From Saprospiraceae bacterium (GTDB lineage Bacteria; Bacteroidota; Bacteroidia; Chitinophagales; Saprospiraceae), in the NCBI GenBank assembly GCA_020850225.1, contig JADZFD010000007.1:43274-107273 (forward strand): 64,000 bases of DNA. Direction: 5' to 3'. Positions 28,050-36,766 of this stretch are shown here, piece by piece. Both the position numbers and the translations under genes were made by a program. Every line of letters begins with the position of its first letter. The first letter of the stretch is position 1. The notes below the pieces were generated by a model. That model had not been told where the DNA came from. It saw nothing but the letters and a program-made list of their open reading frames with translations, and made no database searches.

Positions 28050-28072
28050 ATATCAAATGTGATATTTTTTTT
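28050..28072 (+). terminator. Weak terminator-like hairpin in the exbB leader
   Basis: ATATCA pairs with TGATAT around AATG and is followed by eight Ts. The stem is short and AT-rich, so termination would be weak. No gene lies directly upstream, which leaves a small RNA end or an attenuator as options. Confidence 0.35.
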
Positions 28073-28113
28073 ACTTAAAATTTTGTGATAAGTAAATATA
28101 AGAATACTTTTAC

Positions 28114-28141
28114 ACTTTCCAATGAAACGAATTGGGAAAGT
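28114..28141 (+). repeat. Inverted repeat upstream of exbB
   Basis: ACTTTCCAAT pairs with ATTGGGAAAGT (one bulged G) around a 7-base loop. It is not followed by a T-run, and sits 73 bases before the exbB start, so it may be a leader structure or a regulator site. Confidence 0.35.
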
Positions 28142-28214
28142 CCATTTGTTAAATTTTGTTAATATTTTTATTGAAGTTTCAGTATTAAAGTTGTAAAAAT
28201 TAAAAATCACATTT

Positions 28215-29033
28215 ATGAGTCAGAATGCAAATGTTAAACAGTCAGGTGGAGGCAGTTCTTTTAGTTCCATGTTTCCGGTTTTATTAATTATAGCATCCGT
28301 CGTGACGGGTTTTTTAGTATTTAATTATATACTTGGAGATCCATCCAATTTTGAAAATGGGGATCCAAATGGTCATCCCAAGGTAGGTAATTATTTAGGT
28401 ATGATGTACAAGGGTGGTATAATGGTTCCTATCCTTATGTCTTGTTTTATGATTACAATTGGAATTACAATTGAGCGTTTGCTAACATTGGCAGTTGCAG
28501 GCGGAAAAGGCAATTCGAATAACTTTGTACGTAAAGTAAAAGATCTTCTAAAAGGTGGAAATATCGATTCAGCTATCTCAGAATGTGATAAGCAGAAAGG
28601 ATCTGTTGCCAATGTTATCAGAGAAGCTTTAGGTAAATATAAGATTGTCGACAAAGATGCATCACTGGACAGAGATCAGAAAGTTGCTGCAGTACAGAAA
28701 GAAGTGGAGGAATCAACATCATTGGAGTTGCCAATGTTGGAAAAGAATCTGGTAATTTTATCTACGTTGGCATCAGTATCTACATTATTGGGACTTTTGG
28801 GAACAGTAACAGGTATGATACGTGCCTTCTCAGCGATTGCTACAGCGGGTGCACCGGATGCTGTTGCCTTGTCTTCAGGTATTTCTGAGGCCTTGATCAA
28901 TACAGCATTGGGTATCGGTACTTCTGCTATTGCGGTAATTATGTACAACGTATTTACTACCAAGATTGATAAGATGACGTATAGTATCGACGAAGCAGGA
29001 TACAGTATTGCACAAAATTTTGCTATTAAATAG
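28215..29033 (+). CDS. exbB: ExbB/TolQ/MotA family proton channel
   Basis: 272 residues with three main membrane segments: about 18-38 (PVLLIIASVVTGFLVF), about 70-92 (IMVPILMSCFMITIGITIE) and a long C-terminal pair around STLASVSTLLGLLGTVTGMI and GISEALINTALGIGTSAIAV, the conserved ExbB/TolQ pore region. It conducts protons across the inner membrane to drive TonB. First gene of exbB-exbD-exbD-tonB-small membrane protein-lipoprotein-TPR, all on the plus strand. The cluster, not the protein alone, supports ExbB over MotA or TolQ. Confidence 0.93.
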   Translation: MSQNANVKQSGGGSSFSSMFPVLLIIASVVTGFLVFNYILGDPSNFENGDPNGHPKVGNYLGMMYKGGIMVPILMSCFMITIGITIERLLTLAVAGGKGNSNNFVRKVKDLLKGGNIDSAISECDKQKGSVANVIREALGKYKIVDKDASLDRDQKVAAVQKEVEESTSLELPMLEKNLVILSTLASVSTLLGLLGTVTGMIRAFSAIATAGAPDAVALSSGISEALINTALGIGTSAIAVIMYNVFTTKIDKMTYSIDEAGYSIAQNFAIK

Positions 29034-29123
29034 TTAATAATCAGATTTGCTATCACCTATTATCAGAATATTACGTCATAAGAGTATAAGTAGTAGCAAA
29101 TTAATCTTTAAAAAAGAAAAATA

Positions 29124-29735
29124 ATGGCTAAAGCAAAAATAGCACGAAAAAGCACTATCATCGACATGACAGCCATGTGTGATGTGGGTTTTTTACTTTT
29201 GACATTCTTTATCTTAACCACTAAATTCAGACCTCAGGAGGTAACACAAATTGATTTGCCTGCTTCAACGGCGCAATTTCCACTACCTGATGTTAACGTT
29301 TTAAAGTTTGATATTTCTAAAGACGGAAAGGTATTTTTTGGATTGGACGACCAACACACTCGTTTGGATTTGTTGGATAGGATAGCCGAAGAATATAAAT
29401 TTGACTTTAATGAAGATCAGAAAAAAGCATTTAAAACGATAGAGTTATGGGGTGTAAATATCAATGATTTACCGAGTTTTCTTTCCATGGATCCCAGTGC
29501 CAGATCAAATTTTGTTCAACCTGGACTTAAATTGGATTCACTGGAGACGGGAGGGGATCATCAGGTAGAAAATCTGATAACGTGGTCAAGATATGCCAAT
29601 CCTGAATTGCGTATAGCAATAAAAGGAGATAAGTCAACATCTTACAAATCCTTTGATATGCTGATTCAGGCATTGCAAAGGTGTAAGGTTAATAAGTTTA
29701 ATATCATTACTACCGAGAAGAGAGTGGCACAATAA
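29124..29735 (+). CDS. exbD: ExbD/TolR family protein (first copy)
   Basis: 203 residues. A single membrane segment near the N-terminus contains the proton-carrying Asp20 in MTAMCDVGFLLLTFFILTTK. A periplasmic domain of about 150 residues follows, longer than in Escherichia coli ExbD (141 residues in all). It pairs with ExbB to convert the proton gradient into motion of TonB. The second exbD starts 40 bases downstream; two unequal ExbD copies behind one ExbB are usual in Bacteroidota. Cysteine replaces the more common valine before the key Asp. Confidence 0.92.
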   Translation: MAKAKIARKSTIIDMTAMCDVGFLLLTFFILTTKFRPQEVTQIDLPASTAQFPLPDVNVLKFDISKDGKVFFGLDDQHTRLDLLDRIAEEYKFDFNEDQKKAFKTIELWGVNINDLPSFLSMDPSARSNFVQPGLKLDSLETGGDHQVENLITWSRYANPELRIAIKGDKSTSYKSFDMLIQALQRCKVNKFNIITTEKRVAQ

Positions 29736-29775
29736 ATTTATTTTTATAACGTAAATTGTAATATAAGAAACGACC

Positions 29776-30339
29776 ATGGCAGAAATGGAAGTAGCCGATA
29801 AAGGCAATAAAGGTAAAAAACGTTCCAAAAAATTATCGACAAGGGTTGACTTGACACCAATGGTGGATCTGGCTTTTCTTTTGATTACTTTTTTCATGTT
29901 GGCAACTACGATGAACAAGCCTAAAACCATGGAAATTAATAAACCGGTGGATGAGAAGGATAAAGATGATAAAGAAGAGCCAACAATCAAGATGTCCAAA
30001 ACATTGAATTTAATGTTGGGTGACAATAATAAGGTGTATTGGTATGTATCTCCCGATGAAATAACGGCTGGTTCAGGTATTGAATTAGATAGTACGGATT
30101 ATTCAGCTCAGGGATTAAGGGCAATAGTTAAGCGCCGCCAGAAAGAAGTTCAGGAAATGCATGGAGATAAAAATGAATTATTTGTAATGATTAAGCCTCT
30201 ACCGGGATCTAAACTAAAAAATACCGTAGATGCTTTGGATGAAATGACCATTAACGGTGTTACCAAATATGCAATATTGCCTCCAAAGGAAGCAATTGAC
30301 TCTTTGGTTGCTTTACAAGTCCATCAGAAACGCAAATAA
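29776..30339 (+). CDS. exbD: ExbD/TolR family protein (second copy)
   Basis: 187 residues. A lysine-rich cytoplasmic start (about 9-20) precedes the membrane segment with Asp31 in VDLTPMVDLAFLLITFFMLA, the canonical ExbD motif. A charged linker (KPVDEKDKDDKEEP) then leads to the periplasmic domain. It is distinct in sequence from the first copy, so the two may form a heteromeric stator partner. tonB follows after 62 bases. Confidence 0.92.
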   Translation: MAEMEVADKGNKGKKRSKKLSTRVDLTPMVDLAFLLITFFMLATTMNKPKTMEINKPVDEKDKDDKEEPTIKMSKTLNLMLGDNNKVYWYVSPDEITAGSGIELDSTDYSAQGLRAIVKRRQKEVQEMHGDKNELFVMIKPLPGSKLKNTVDALDEMTINGVTKYAILPPKEAIDSLVALQVHQKRK

Positions 30340-30401
30340 GAACATTTTTTGGAACGAAATTGATTTTTTTAAATTTTAAAAAATAATAAAATATCACACG
30401 T

Positions 30402-31232
30402 ATGTCAAATCAGCCTATAGCAAATAATATAGATGATCTGGTGTTTGAGAACAGGAATAAGGCCTATGGTGCTTATGTTCTCCGTCAGAAGTATGGCAAA
30501 AATATGACACGTGGTACGGTAATAGGTATTTCTTTGTTTCTGTTATTAATGCTTTCCCCTACTATATATGCCTGGTACAAAGGTATTATAGCTAAAGGAA
30601 ATGCAGATAAGGAAGAAATGATAGAAGTAACACTGACGGAACCACCACCAATGGATCCTACCAAACCACCACCACCACCACCACCCAAAGTAGATCCACC
30701 TCCTTTAAGAGACCAGATCAAATTTGTGCAACCGGTGGTTAAGAAGGATGAAGAGGTAGTTGAAGAGGTTCCGCCACCTGACGTTAGCCAGTTGAAGGAT
30801 AAGGACCCGGGTAAAGAGGACAGAAAGGGAGAAGAAGGAGGTAAGACGGATGTAGATTTTACACCACCGCCGCCACCGCCACCACCGCCACCAGTAGAGA
30901 AGGAAGAGGAGCCTATGAATATGGCGAGTGTTCAGCAAAAACCTGAGTTTCCGGATGGAGAAGCAGCTTTGTTCAGATATTTGAGTGAAAATATAAAATA
31001 TCCTGCAATAGCTCGTGAAAATGGTATCAAGGGTAAAGTAATTTTGTCATTTGTAGTATCCAAGTCAGGTTCTATAGAAGATGTACAGGTTATCAGAGGT
31101 ATCGGTGGAGGATGTGACCAGGAAGCTGTTAGAGTTGTAAAAGGTATGCCAAGGTGGAGTCCGGGTAAGATGAATGGAAAAGCGGTTAAGGTTAAATACA
31201 CGCTGCCAGTTAACTTTACCCTACAAGACTAA
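30402..31232 (+). CDS. tonB: TonB energy transducer
   Basis: 276 residues. One membrane anchor (about 38-58, GISLFLLLMLSPTIYAWY) is followed by two polyproline stretches (PPPPPPP near 90 and a run of ten prolines near 160) that span the periplasm. The C-terminal TonB domain (about 185-276) includes PEFPDGEAALFRYLSENIKY, NGIKGKVILSFVV and RWSPGKMNGKAV. It couples ExbB/ExbD to outer-membrane receptors. The N-terminus DDLVFENRNKAYGAYVLR is the Bacteroidota TonB cytoplasmic tail. The proline tracts are encoded by CCA/CCG repeats. No TonB-dependent receptor is in the window. Confidence 0.95.
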   Translation: MSNQPIANNIDDLVFENRNKAYGAYVLRQKYGKNMTRGTVIGISLFLLLMLSPTIYAWYKGIIAKGNADKEEMIEVTLTEPPPMDPTKPPPPPPPKVDPPPLRDQIKFVQPVVKKDEEVVEEVPPPDVSQLKDKDPGKEDRKGEEGGKTDVDFTPPPPPPPPPPVEKEEEPMNMASVQQKPEFPDGEAALFRYLSENIKYPAIARENGIKGKVILSFVVSKSGSIEDVQVIRGIGGGCDQEAVRVVKGMPRWSPGKMNGKAVKVKYTLPVNFTLQD

Positions 31233-31234
31233 GT

Positions 31235-31405
31235 ATGTCTTCTGTACAAAAGGCACAAAATTATATCTTAGGTTTTGCTATAATAGGTATGGGTGTTTTT
31301 TCCTGGATTTATGATCAGGATTTAGTACCCAACGGTAAAATTTTAAGTGTTTTGTTTGTGATATATGGTTCCTGGAGGCTGTATAGAGGATACAAGAGTC
31401 AGTAA
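31235..31405 (+). CDS. Small membrane protein downstream of tonB
   Basis: 56 residues starting three bases after the tonB stop. Two hydrophobic stretches (about 10-24, YILGFAIIGMGVFSW, and about 36-49, ILSVLFVIYGSWRLY) with a short loop and a basic C-terminus RGYKSQ suggest a hairpin in the inner membrane. The tight spacing to tonB and the terminator 38 bases after its stop mark it as the last gene of the exbB-exbD-exbD-tonB transcript. Family not recognised with certainty; a helper of the TonB complex is inference. Confidence 0.65.
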   Translation: MSSVQKAQNYILGFAIIGMGVFSWIYDQDLVPNGKILSVLFVIYGSWRLYRGYKSQ

Positions 31406-31442
31406 TTAAATGACTAATAACATATAGATACATTTTTAGAGA

Positions 31443-31481
31443 ATTAGTCTTATATAGCTCGTCTGTATAAGACTAATTTTT
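31443..31481 (+). terminator. Rho-independent terminator after the tonB group
   Basis: ATTAGTCTTATA pairs perfectly with TATAAGACTAAT (12 bp, loop 11) and is followed by TTTTT. It separates exbB-tonB from the substrate-binding lipoprotein gene. Confidence 0.85.
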
Positions 31482-31555
31482 AGATTAAAAAAATTATTGT
31501 TTATTTAACATTGTTATAAATAACTACTCATTTTATTAAATCGTCTTAATTACAA

Positions 31556-32476
31556 ATGAAAGCATTTTATTGCATATTAATATTTTTGACAGGATTATCA
31601 TCATGTAAAGATAGTATAACTAATAAAGGGGCTGATTTTAAGAACAGCCCGGTAGTAGGTGAAGCAGTAATATGGTGTGATGAGAGTTTGAAAAATGTTA
31701 TTGAACAGGAAGCGGATGTATTTGAAAGATCATATCCACATGCCAAATTACAGGTACATTATGCGCCGGAAATGATAATCAAAAGAATGTTTTATGCAGA
31801 TAGCATTGATGTAATGATAATTTCACATGGGCTGGATAGTACAGAATTGAATGGGTTTCATAAAAGAGAGATTTGGCCTCGGCAGTATATGTTTGGAAAA
31901 AGTGCGATGGGTTTTGTTGGAAACACAGATCGAAAGAAACTTAAGTATAAGTATAATGAAATGGTTGATTTACTTACTTCTGCTAACCAAACATTTGCTA
32001 TTGAAAACAAAAATTCCGGAATAGCGCTGGAACTTACGCGCCATTTGAAGGGAAAATCATTGTCAGATAAGGTATATGCTCTTGAGAATAAAGAAGCCGT
32101 TATTGAATGGCTTAAATCAAATCCGGAAGGAATAGGTATTTTGGATTGGAGCAATATTGCTGATGAAGATGATCCGAATACTGATGAATTATTGCAAAAT
32201 GTTTCAATAATTGAAATATCAGGTATTTTACCGGTAACTGAAAACACCTTTTACGGACCTCAGCAGGCCAATCTAAACGAGTACTATCCATTTACCAGAG
32301 ATTTATACATTATAAGGCGTGTCGGAATAACGGATGTGTCTTTGGGGTTTGCTTCTTTTGTATGTGAAGACAGAGGACAGAAGATCTTACTTAAAGCAGG
32401 TTTATTACCTGAATATCAGTACGAAAGATGGATAGAGTTTAAGGGAACCGAAAAGTATAATGTAGTCAAAGATTAA
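31556..32476 (+). CDS. PstS-like substrate-binding lipoprotein
   Basis: 306 residues. The N-terminus ends in a lipobox, LSSC, with Cys17 as the lipidated residue. The mature protein has the periplasmic binding-protein fold of the phosphate-binding (PstS-like) group: VVGEAVIWCDESLKNVIEQE, then GKSAMGFVGNTDRK and FAIENKNSGIALEL, and a C-terminal GFASFVCEDRGQKIL. No pstC/A/B permease genes are present, so it is unlikely to feed a normal phosphate ABC importer. It sits between the TonB cluster and the TPR gene, a recurring Bacteroidota neighbourhood, and may assist TonB-linked uptake or sensing. Confidence 0.82.
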   Translation: MKAFYCILIFLTGLSSCKDSITNKGADFKNSPVVGEAVIWCDESLKNVIEQEADVFERSYPHAKLQVHYAPEMIIKRMFYADSIDVMIISHGLDSTELNGFHKREIWPRQYMFGKSAMGFVGNTDRKKLKYKYNEMVDLLTSANQTFAIENKNSGIALELTRHLKGKSLSDKVYALENKEAVIEWLKSNPEGIGILDWSNIADEDDPNTDELLQNVSIIEISGILPVTENTFYGPQQANLNEYYPFTRDLYIIRRVGITDVSLGFASFVCEDRGQKILLKAGLLPEYQYERWIEFKGTEKYNVVKD

Positions 32477-32524
32477 ATATAAAAGAGAATATTAATTAAC
32501 AAATAAGTTTAAAATTTTTTAGAA

Positions 32525-34117
32525 ATGAGAATCGTTTTTAGTTGGGCAGCAGTTTTTTTTGCAATGGTGCAAATTCTGACAGCACAGACCGATCTGACAC
32601 CGGGTATTAAAATGATAAGCAATGAAAATTATAGTGATGCGACTGTATTTTTTGAAAAGATAATGAAAGCAGAACCAAGGAATGGTTTGCCTGTATATTA
32701 TCTAGGTAAAATTAAATATGAACTTGAGGATTTTGGTGCTGCACAGGAATTATTTGATAAAGCTGTTACCACCGATAAAAAATGCGCATTGTGTTCCATA
32801 GGTCAGGCACAGATGTGGCTGGAAAATGGCAAGACTATGGAAGGTGATAAAGCAATGACATATCTGGCACTAAAAAATAAAAAGTCAGCTACTATTTTAG
32901 CTGCAATAGGAGATGCTTACCTTTTTAGCCGTAAGCCAGACTATAAACTTGCAATAGAGTATCTGACCAAATCCCGGGATATAGATCCTAATGTAGGTTC
33001 CACATGGGCGCATCTTGGTGATGCTTTTACCAAAGATAATCAGGCAGGAAATGCAATGAATGCTTATGAAACAGCCGTAAGAAAGGATAGCAAGAATGTT
33101 GAGGCCTATATCTCCATGGCAAAAATCTGGCGTGCAACCAAGAATAAGGAACAAGCTATCGAGAATCTGCAAACAGCGGTGAAACTCGCACCTGATTTTG
33201 CACCGGCTTATAAGGCTTTGTATGAGACATACATGAAATTTGGTGAAAATGATAAAGTATTGCCTGTATTGGAAAAATATGTTTCTTTGGCTGGAACTGA
33301 TGAGCTTGCCAAGCTTAGATTAATAAGGTTTATGCATACTGAGGCTAAAGACTATGACAGAGTTATTCAAAATGCCAATGAGTTAAAGAAAACAAGTAAA
33401 GATTATACGCTTGACAGATGGCTGGCATATGCGCACACAGAAAAAGAAAATTATGCTATAGCTGACTCTTTTTTCACGCTGCTGGATACAAATCTTGTGA
33501 ATATTAATGAAGATCCCTATGATGCAGACTTCTATTATAAAGGTAAGGTAGCAATGGGACTGAAGAATTATGATAAAGCGTTGGAATTTTATCATAAATT
33601 ATGGGAGAAAAATCCGGCCGGACGTATTGAAGTATTAGGTAATATTGCCAAGCGTTTTTATGACGAAAAGGACTATGATAATGCTATACGTTTTTATAAA
33701 GAGAAGGCATTGTATGCAGATCTTGAAGTGTCTGAACAGTATTTCCTGGCAGGTGCATATTATGCCAAAAAAGATTATACACAGGCATTGCAGGAATTTC
33801 ATAAATTGGTAGAGGTTTCTCCAAATTATGCAATAGGCTGGTACAATATAGCAAAGTGTGTTGAAAAGTCCGATCCTGAACACATAACTTATCCTGCAAT
33901 GGCAGATTATGTTAAGTTTATTGAGGTTGTTAACGGTTTAACGGAGCAGGAGAAAGCATATTACAAAAATTATGTAATCGAGGGATATATGTATATTGGT
34001 TACGGTAATGTAGCTAAAGAAGATAATAAGGCAGCAAAAGCTGCTTTTGAACAAGTATTGTTAATCAATCCCGATCATGAAAGAGCCAAAGAATATGTAG
34101 CACTTTTGTCGAAGTAA
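32525..34117 (+). CDS. Exported TPR protein
   Basis: 530 residues. The signal peptide ends near ILTAQ (residue 21). The rest is a chain of TPR units, such as GLPVYYLGKIKYELEDFGAA, GSTWAHLGDAFTKDNQAGNA, VEAYISMAKIWRATKNKEQA and YAIGWYNIAKCVEKS, covering almost the whole protein. No catalytic motif. A periplasmic protein-protein scaffold is expected. It follows the PstS-like lipoprotein by 48 bases and ends at a strong bidirectional terminator, so lipoprotein and TPR form a two-gene unit next to tonB. Confidence 0.88.
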   Translation: MRIVFSWAAVFFAMVQILTAQTDLTPGIKMISNENYSDATVFFEKIMKAEPRNGLPVYYLGKIKYELEDFGAAQELFDKAVTTDKKCALCSIGQAQMWLENGKTMEGDKAMTYLALKNKKSATILAAIGDAYLFSRKPDYKLAIEYLTKSRDIDPNVGSTWAHLGDAFTKDNQAGNAMNAYETAVRKDSKNVEAYISMAKIWRATKNKEQAIENLQTAVKLAPDFAPAYKALYETYMKFGENDKVLPVLEKYVSLAGTDELAKLRLIRFMHTEAKDYDRVIQNANELKKTSKDYTLDRWLAYAHTEKENYAIADSFFTLLDTNLVNINEDPYDADFYYKGKVAMGLKNYDKALEFYHKLWEKNPAGRIEVLGNIAKRFYDEKDYDNAIRFYKEKALYADLEVSEQYFLAGAYYAKKDYTQALQEFHKLVEVSPNYAIGWYNIAKCVEKSDPEHITYPAMADYVKFIEVVNGLTEQEKAYYKNYVIEGYMYIGYGNVAKEDNKAAKAAFEQVLLINPDHERAKEYVALLSK

Positions 34118-34140
34118 TTGACGTTAATTGTTAGAAAGAT

Positions 34141-34185
34141 ATTGAAATAAAAAATGCCTGTCATGCAGGCATTTTTTATTTCAAT
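34141..34185. terminator. Bidirectional terminator, 20-bp perfect stem
   Basis: Bases 34141-34160 pair perfectly with 34166-34185 around the loop TCATG. The A- and T-rich flanks of the ATGCCTG core give a U-tract on either strand, so it should end both the TPR gene and the convergent peptidase gene. Confidence 0.95.
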
Positions 34186-34201
34186 ACGAATAACTTTTTT
34201 A

Positions 34202-35398
34202 TCAGAATCCGATGCTGCAATCTGGTTTTAGCTTGCTAAGTATTTCTTTGGGAATTCCATTTTTATGTACCATAATGATAGTTGATTTATATTGTACATA
34301 TGGTTTGGTTACATAAAGGTATCCTTCAAAATCATTGGAAGCACCCCAGGAATTTTTTACCATATAGTAATCCTTACCTGTTTGGTCTTTAGCAATTCCT
34401 ACGATCTGCATCACGTGGTCGTCAGTAGTAGTAAGGTTGTTCAATGCTTCCTGACGCATGGCTTCACTTATTTTTTTATCCGGTTTGGGACCTTTAAAAA
34501 GATCAGCTTTTGTCATGGGATCAATGTTGTAAACATTCAGGTCCGGAACGTAGGCAACACCATTTTTATAGGAGAAATATGGTTCTGAGACATCTGTCGC
34601 CCAAGCTATCGTATAATTATTGTCAATGGCATAGTCAATGATTGTTGTCAGGTCGTCCATAGGAACATTCCAAACGCGGTCATGACTCCAATTGTCTGGT
34701 ATTGGAATTACAAATTTTTCATAGTAATTAAAATCCTTGTAGGAAGACAATTCAACATAGTCAGCAGGATCAATGCCTACCATTTCTCTTGCAAATGATT
34801 TGGGTGTATAATTTTTACCATTATACGTGAATTCATCAGGATATGCTCCGAGATAACTGTCCAGAATCTTGTTTATATTGTCCATCCAGACAGGAGACAA
34901 TTTGCCTGCAGGATTTTTTAAATAAACATCCAGCAAGGATTTAAGAATGGCAGACATTTCCTTAAAGTCATTACGGGTCTGACCAAAATTCAAGCCTGAA
35001 TATACTTCCTGAGGAACAGCCCCGTATTTTTTATACATATTGATGACATCATGAGAGGCGCCTCCTTCTCCCCATGATACGCCACCTCCGGTAAGAACAT
35101 ACTGTTTCGCTTTTTCATAATAGGCATTCCGTGCGGTAAATATTTCTGCCAGATCTACCGGTGTTTTACCCATTCTCATCATTTCGGATTCTAAAAAGGA
35201 GTTGGCGGAATAGCTCCAGCAAGTCCCGGAGGAACCCTGGTCTTTAACCGATGAATTGTCGATTTCTTTGATAACTTTAAATTTAAAGTCAGGATTTTCT
35301 GTACTGTTGTTTTTCAGGCTGTTTATCAGATTTTCCTGGGTAAAAACTATTTGTCCTGACAAGATAAAAATCGTAAGTATCAGTAATATTATTCTCAT
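34202..35398 (-). CDS. C1 family (bleomycin hydrolase-type) cysteine peptidase, exported
   Basis: 398 residues. The signal peptide (about 1-21) is followed by a papain-fold peptidase: Cys60 in DQGSSGTCWSYSANSFLE, a histidine in TTDDHVMQIVGI near 334 and an asparagine in MVKNSWGASND near 350, the catalytic triad. The order and the sequence around MGKTPVDLAEIFTARNAYYE match PepC/BleC aminopeptidases, but the signal peptide points to a periplasmic or outer location instead of the cytoplasm. Convergent with the TPR gene and separated from it by a shared terminator. Confidence 0.9.
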   Translation of the reverse strand: MRIILLILTIFILSGQIVFTQENLINSLKNNSTENPDFKFKVIKEIDNSSVKDQGSSGTCWSYSANSFLESEMMRMGKTPVDLAEIFTARNAYYEKAKQYVLTGGGVSWGEGGASHDVINMYKKYGAVPQEVYSGLNFGQTRNDFKEMSAILKSLLDVYLKNPAGKLSPVWMDNINKILDSYLGAYPDEFTYNGKNYTPKSFAREMVGIDPADYVELSSYKDFNYYEKFVIPIPDNWSHDRVWNVPMDDLTTIIDYAIDNNYTIAWATDVSEPYFSYKNGVAYVPDLNVYNIDPMTKADLFKGPKPDKKISEAMRQEALNNLTTTDDHVMQIVGIAKDQTGKDYYMVKNSWGASNDFEGYLYVTKPYVQYKSTIIMVHKNGIPKEILSKLKPDCSIGF

Positions 35399-35568
35399 AA
35401 ATAAAATGTTTGTTAAGTAAATAGAAGTATAAAAGTAAAACTTATATACTTTTTATGCAAATATTTTACAAAGAATGTTGTCATGAAATAAGGATTAATC
35501 TTCAACAGAAGACCTTTTGATTCTACAATTTTCAGGTGCTGATTGATGAAATTTTTGATATAAACTGT

Positions 35569-35594
35569 TATTTTTGAATAATTTCATATTTTTG
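35569..35594 (+). promoter_or_regulatory. Two tandem Bacteroidota -7 boxes
   Basis: TATTTTTG occurs at 35569-35576 and again at 35587-35594, 18 bases apart, each followed by AAT. They lie 24-49 bases before the esterase start and may give two transcription starts. Confidence 0.45.
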
Positions 35595-35617
35595 AATTTT
35601 TTAATGAATTCATCAGG

Positions 35618-36766
35618 ATGAAAATCAGATTATTACTCACAGGTATTGTATGTGTTCTCATAGTTATGAGCAGTTATGCCCAATTTGAAACACATGAATT
35701 GAAGCATGATGGCCGTAACAGGACGTATTATGTTCATGTACCTGCAGTGTATGATGCATCAAAGCCAGCATCCATTGTCATTTGGTTGCACGGTATGGGC
35801 TCAATCAGTGTTAAAGATGTTCAGAAACTTAATGAGCCTAATTTGTTTGTTCCTGTTTCAGATACTGCCAATTTTTTGTTACTGGTACCGGTTGCTGAGG
35901 ATTCGGGTATATTGGGTATAAGAGCATGGAATTCATTGGCAGGAATAGAACTTTTAGGTATTTCGCCCAATTCAAATGTTGATGATATAGGGTTTATGGA
36001 TGCGATGCTGGATGAAATCATTGGCAGTTATACTATTGATGAAAACCGGATTTTTGTTTGTGGATTTTCAATGGGAGGTTTTATGACTCAACGTTTGGCA
36101 CTTGAGCGTAATGAAAGATATGCTGCATATGCCTCTGTAAGTGGAACTATCGGGTCTAATATTAAAGTTAAAAATCCTGGCAAAGCCATACGTTTGGCAC
36201 ATTTTCATGGTACATCTGACCAGACAGTAGGTTATGCTGTGAATAGTTTTGGTATGACAGTGGATGCAATGATTGATTTTTGGACAACAAATAATCAAAC
36301 GGATAAAACATATACCCATCATGAGGTTATAACGGATACAGATCCGGTTTCAGGTAAGTCAATCGAGACGGATCACTATATTTTCAGTAATGGAAAAGAG
36401 GATATAGTACTTTATAAACAGAATAACATCGATCATGTCTGGTTGACTGAAAACAACTTAAGAATATGGGATTTTTTCAGGAATACCAAAAGTACAGTTT
36501 CTACTTATGGCGGATTAAATGATATGGTGAATTTTAAAATTTACCCTAATCCTGCACATGATTTTTTGAATATTGAAATTCCTGGAAATGAAAATATTTT
36601 TTCAATGGACTTATATGATGTATTCGGCCGTTTAATGATGAATACCATAGTATCTGCGTCATATTTTCAGATACCACTGAATACATCTCCCTTAAAACCA
36701 GGTATTTATATTGTCAGGCTGAAAAGCAGGGACACACTTTATACAAGCAGGATTGTTATAGAATAA
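35618..36766 (+). CDS. Secreted alpha/beta-hydrolase (PHB depolymerase/feruloyl esterase-like) with T9SS signal
   Basis: 382 residues. The signal peptide ends near SSYAQ (residue 22). The hydrolase domain (about 25-290) has an oxyanion segment IVIWLHGMGS and the nucleophile elbow CGFSMGGFMTQRL with Ser151; LAHFHGTSDQTVGY supplies the acid and DHVWL the likely histidine. This matches the polyhydroxybutyrate depolymerase/LpqC esterase group; the natural ester substrate is unknown. The last about 75 residues (FKIYPNPAHDFLNIEI, GIYIVRLKSRD) are a type A T9SS sorting domain, so it is exported to the surface or medium. Confidence 0.88.
   Translation: MKIRLLLTGIVCVLIVMSSYAQFETHELKHDGRNRTYYVHVPAVYDASKPASIVIWLHGMGSISVKDVQKLNEPNLFVPVSDTANFLLLVPVAEDSGILGIRAWNSLAGIELLGISPNSNVDDIGFMDAMLDEIIGSYTIDENRIFVCGFSMGGFMTQRLALERNERYAAYASVSGTIGSNIKVKNPGKAIRLAHFHGTSDQTVGYAVNSFGMTVDAMIDFWTTNNQTDKTYTHHEVITDTDPVSGKSIETDHYIFSNGKEDIVLYKQNNIDHVWLTENNLRIWDFFRNTKSTVSTYGGLNDMVNFKIYPNPAHDFLNIEIPGNENIFSMDLYDVFGRLMMNTIVSASYFQIPLNTSPLKPGIYIVRLKSRDTLYTSRIVIE

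Larger units (their letters stand above)
27572..28214. other. Intergenic region, 643 bp, with leader hairpins
   Basis: Very AT-rich. At 27671-27752 a short open stretch on the plus strand (LAIFSIKCKDDTDNRNYYDL, then a stop) looks coding-like but has no start and is probably a remnant or chance. Two hairpins near 28050 and 28114 precede exbB. No tRNA or clear small RNA was seen. Confidence 0.45.

Noticed and set aside
30667..30893. CCA/CCG triplet tracts in tonB as a possible repeat or CRISPR-like array
   Set aside because: They encode the polyproline periplasmic linkers of TonB and are ordinary for that protein.
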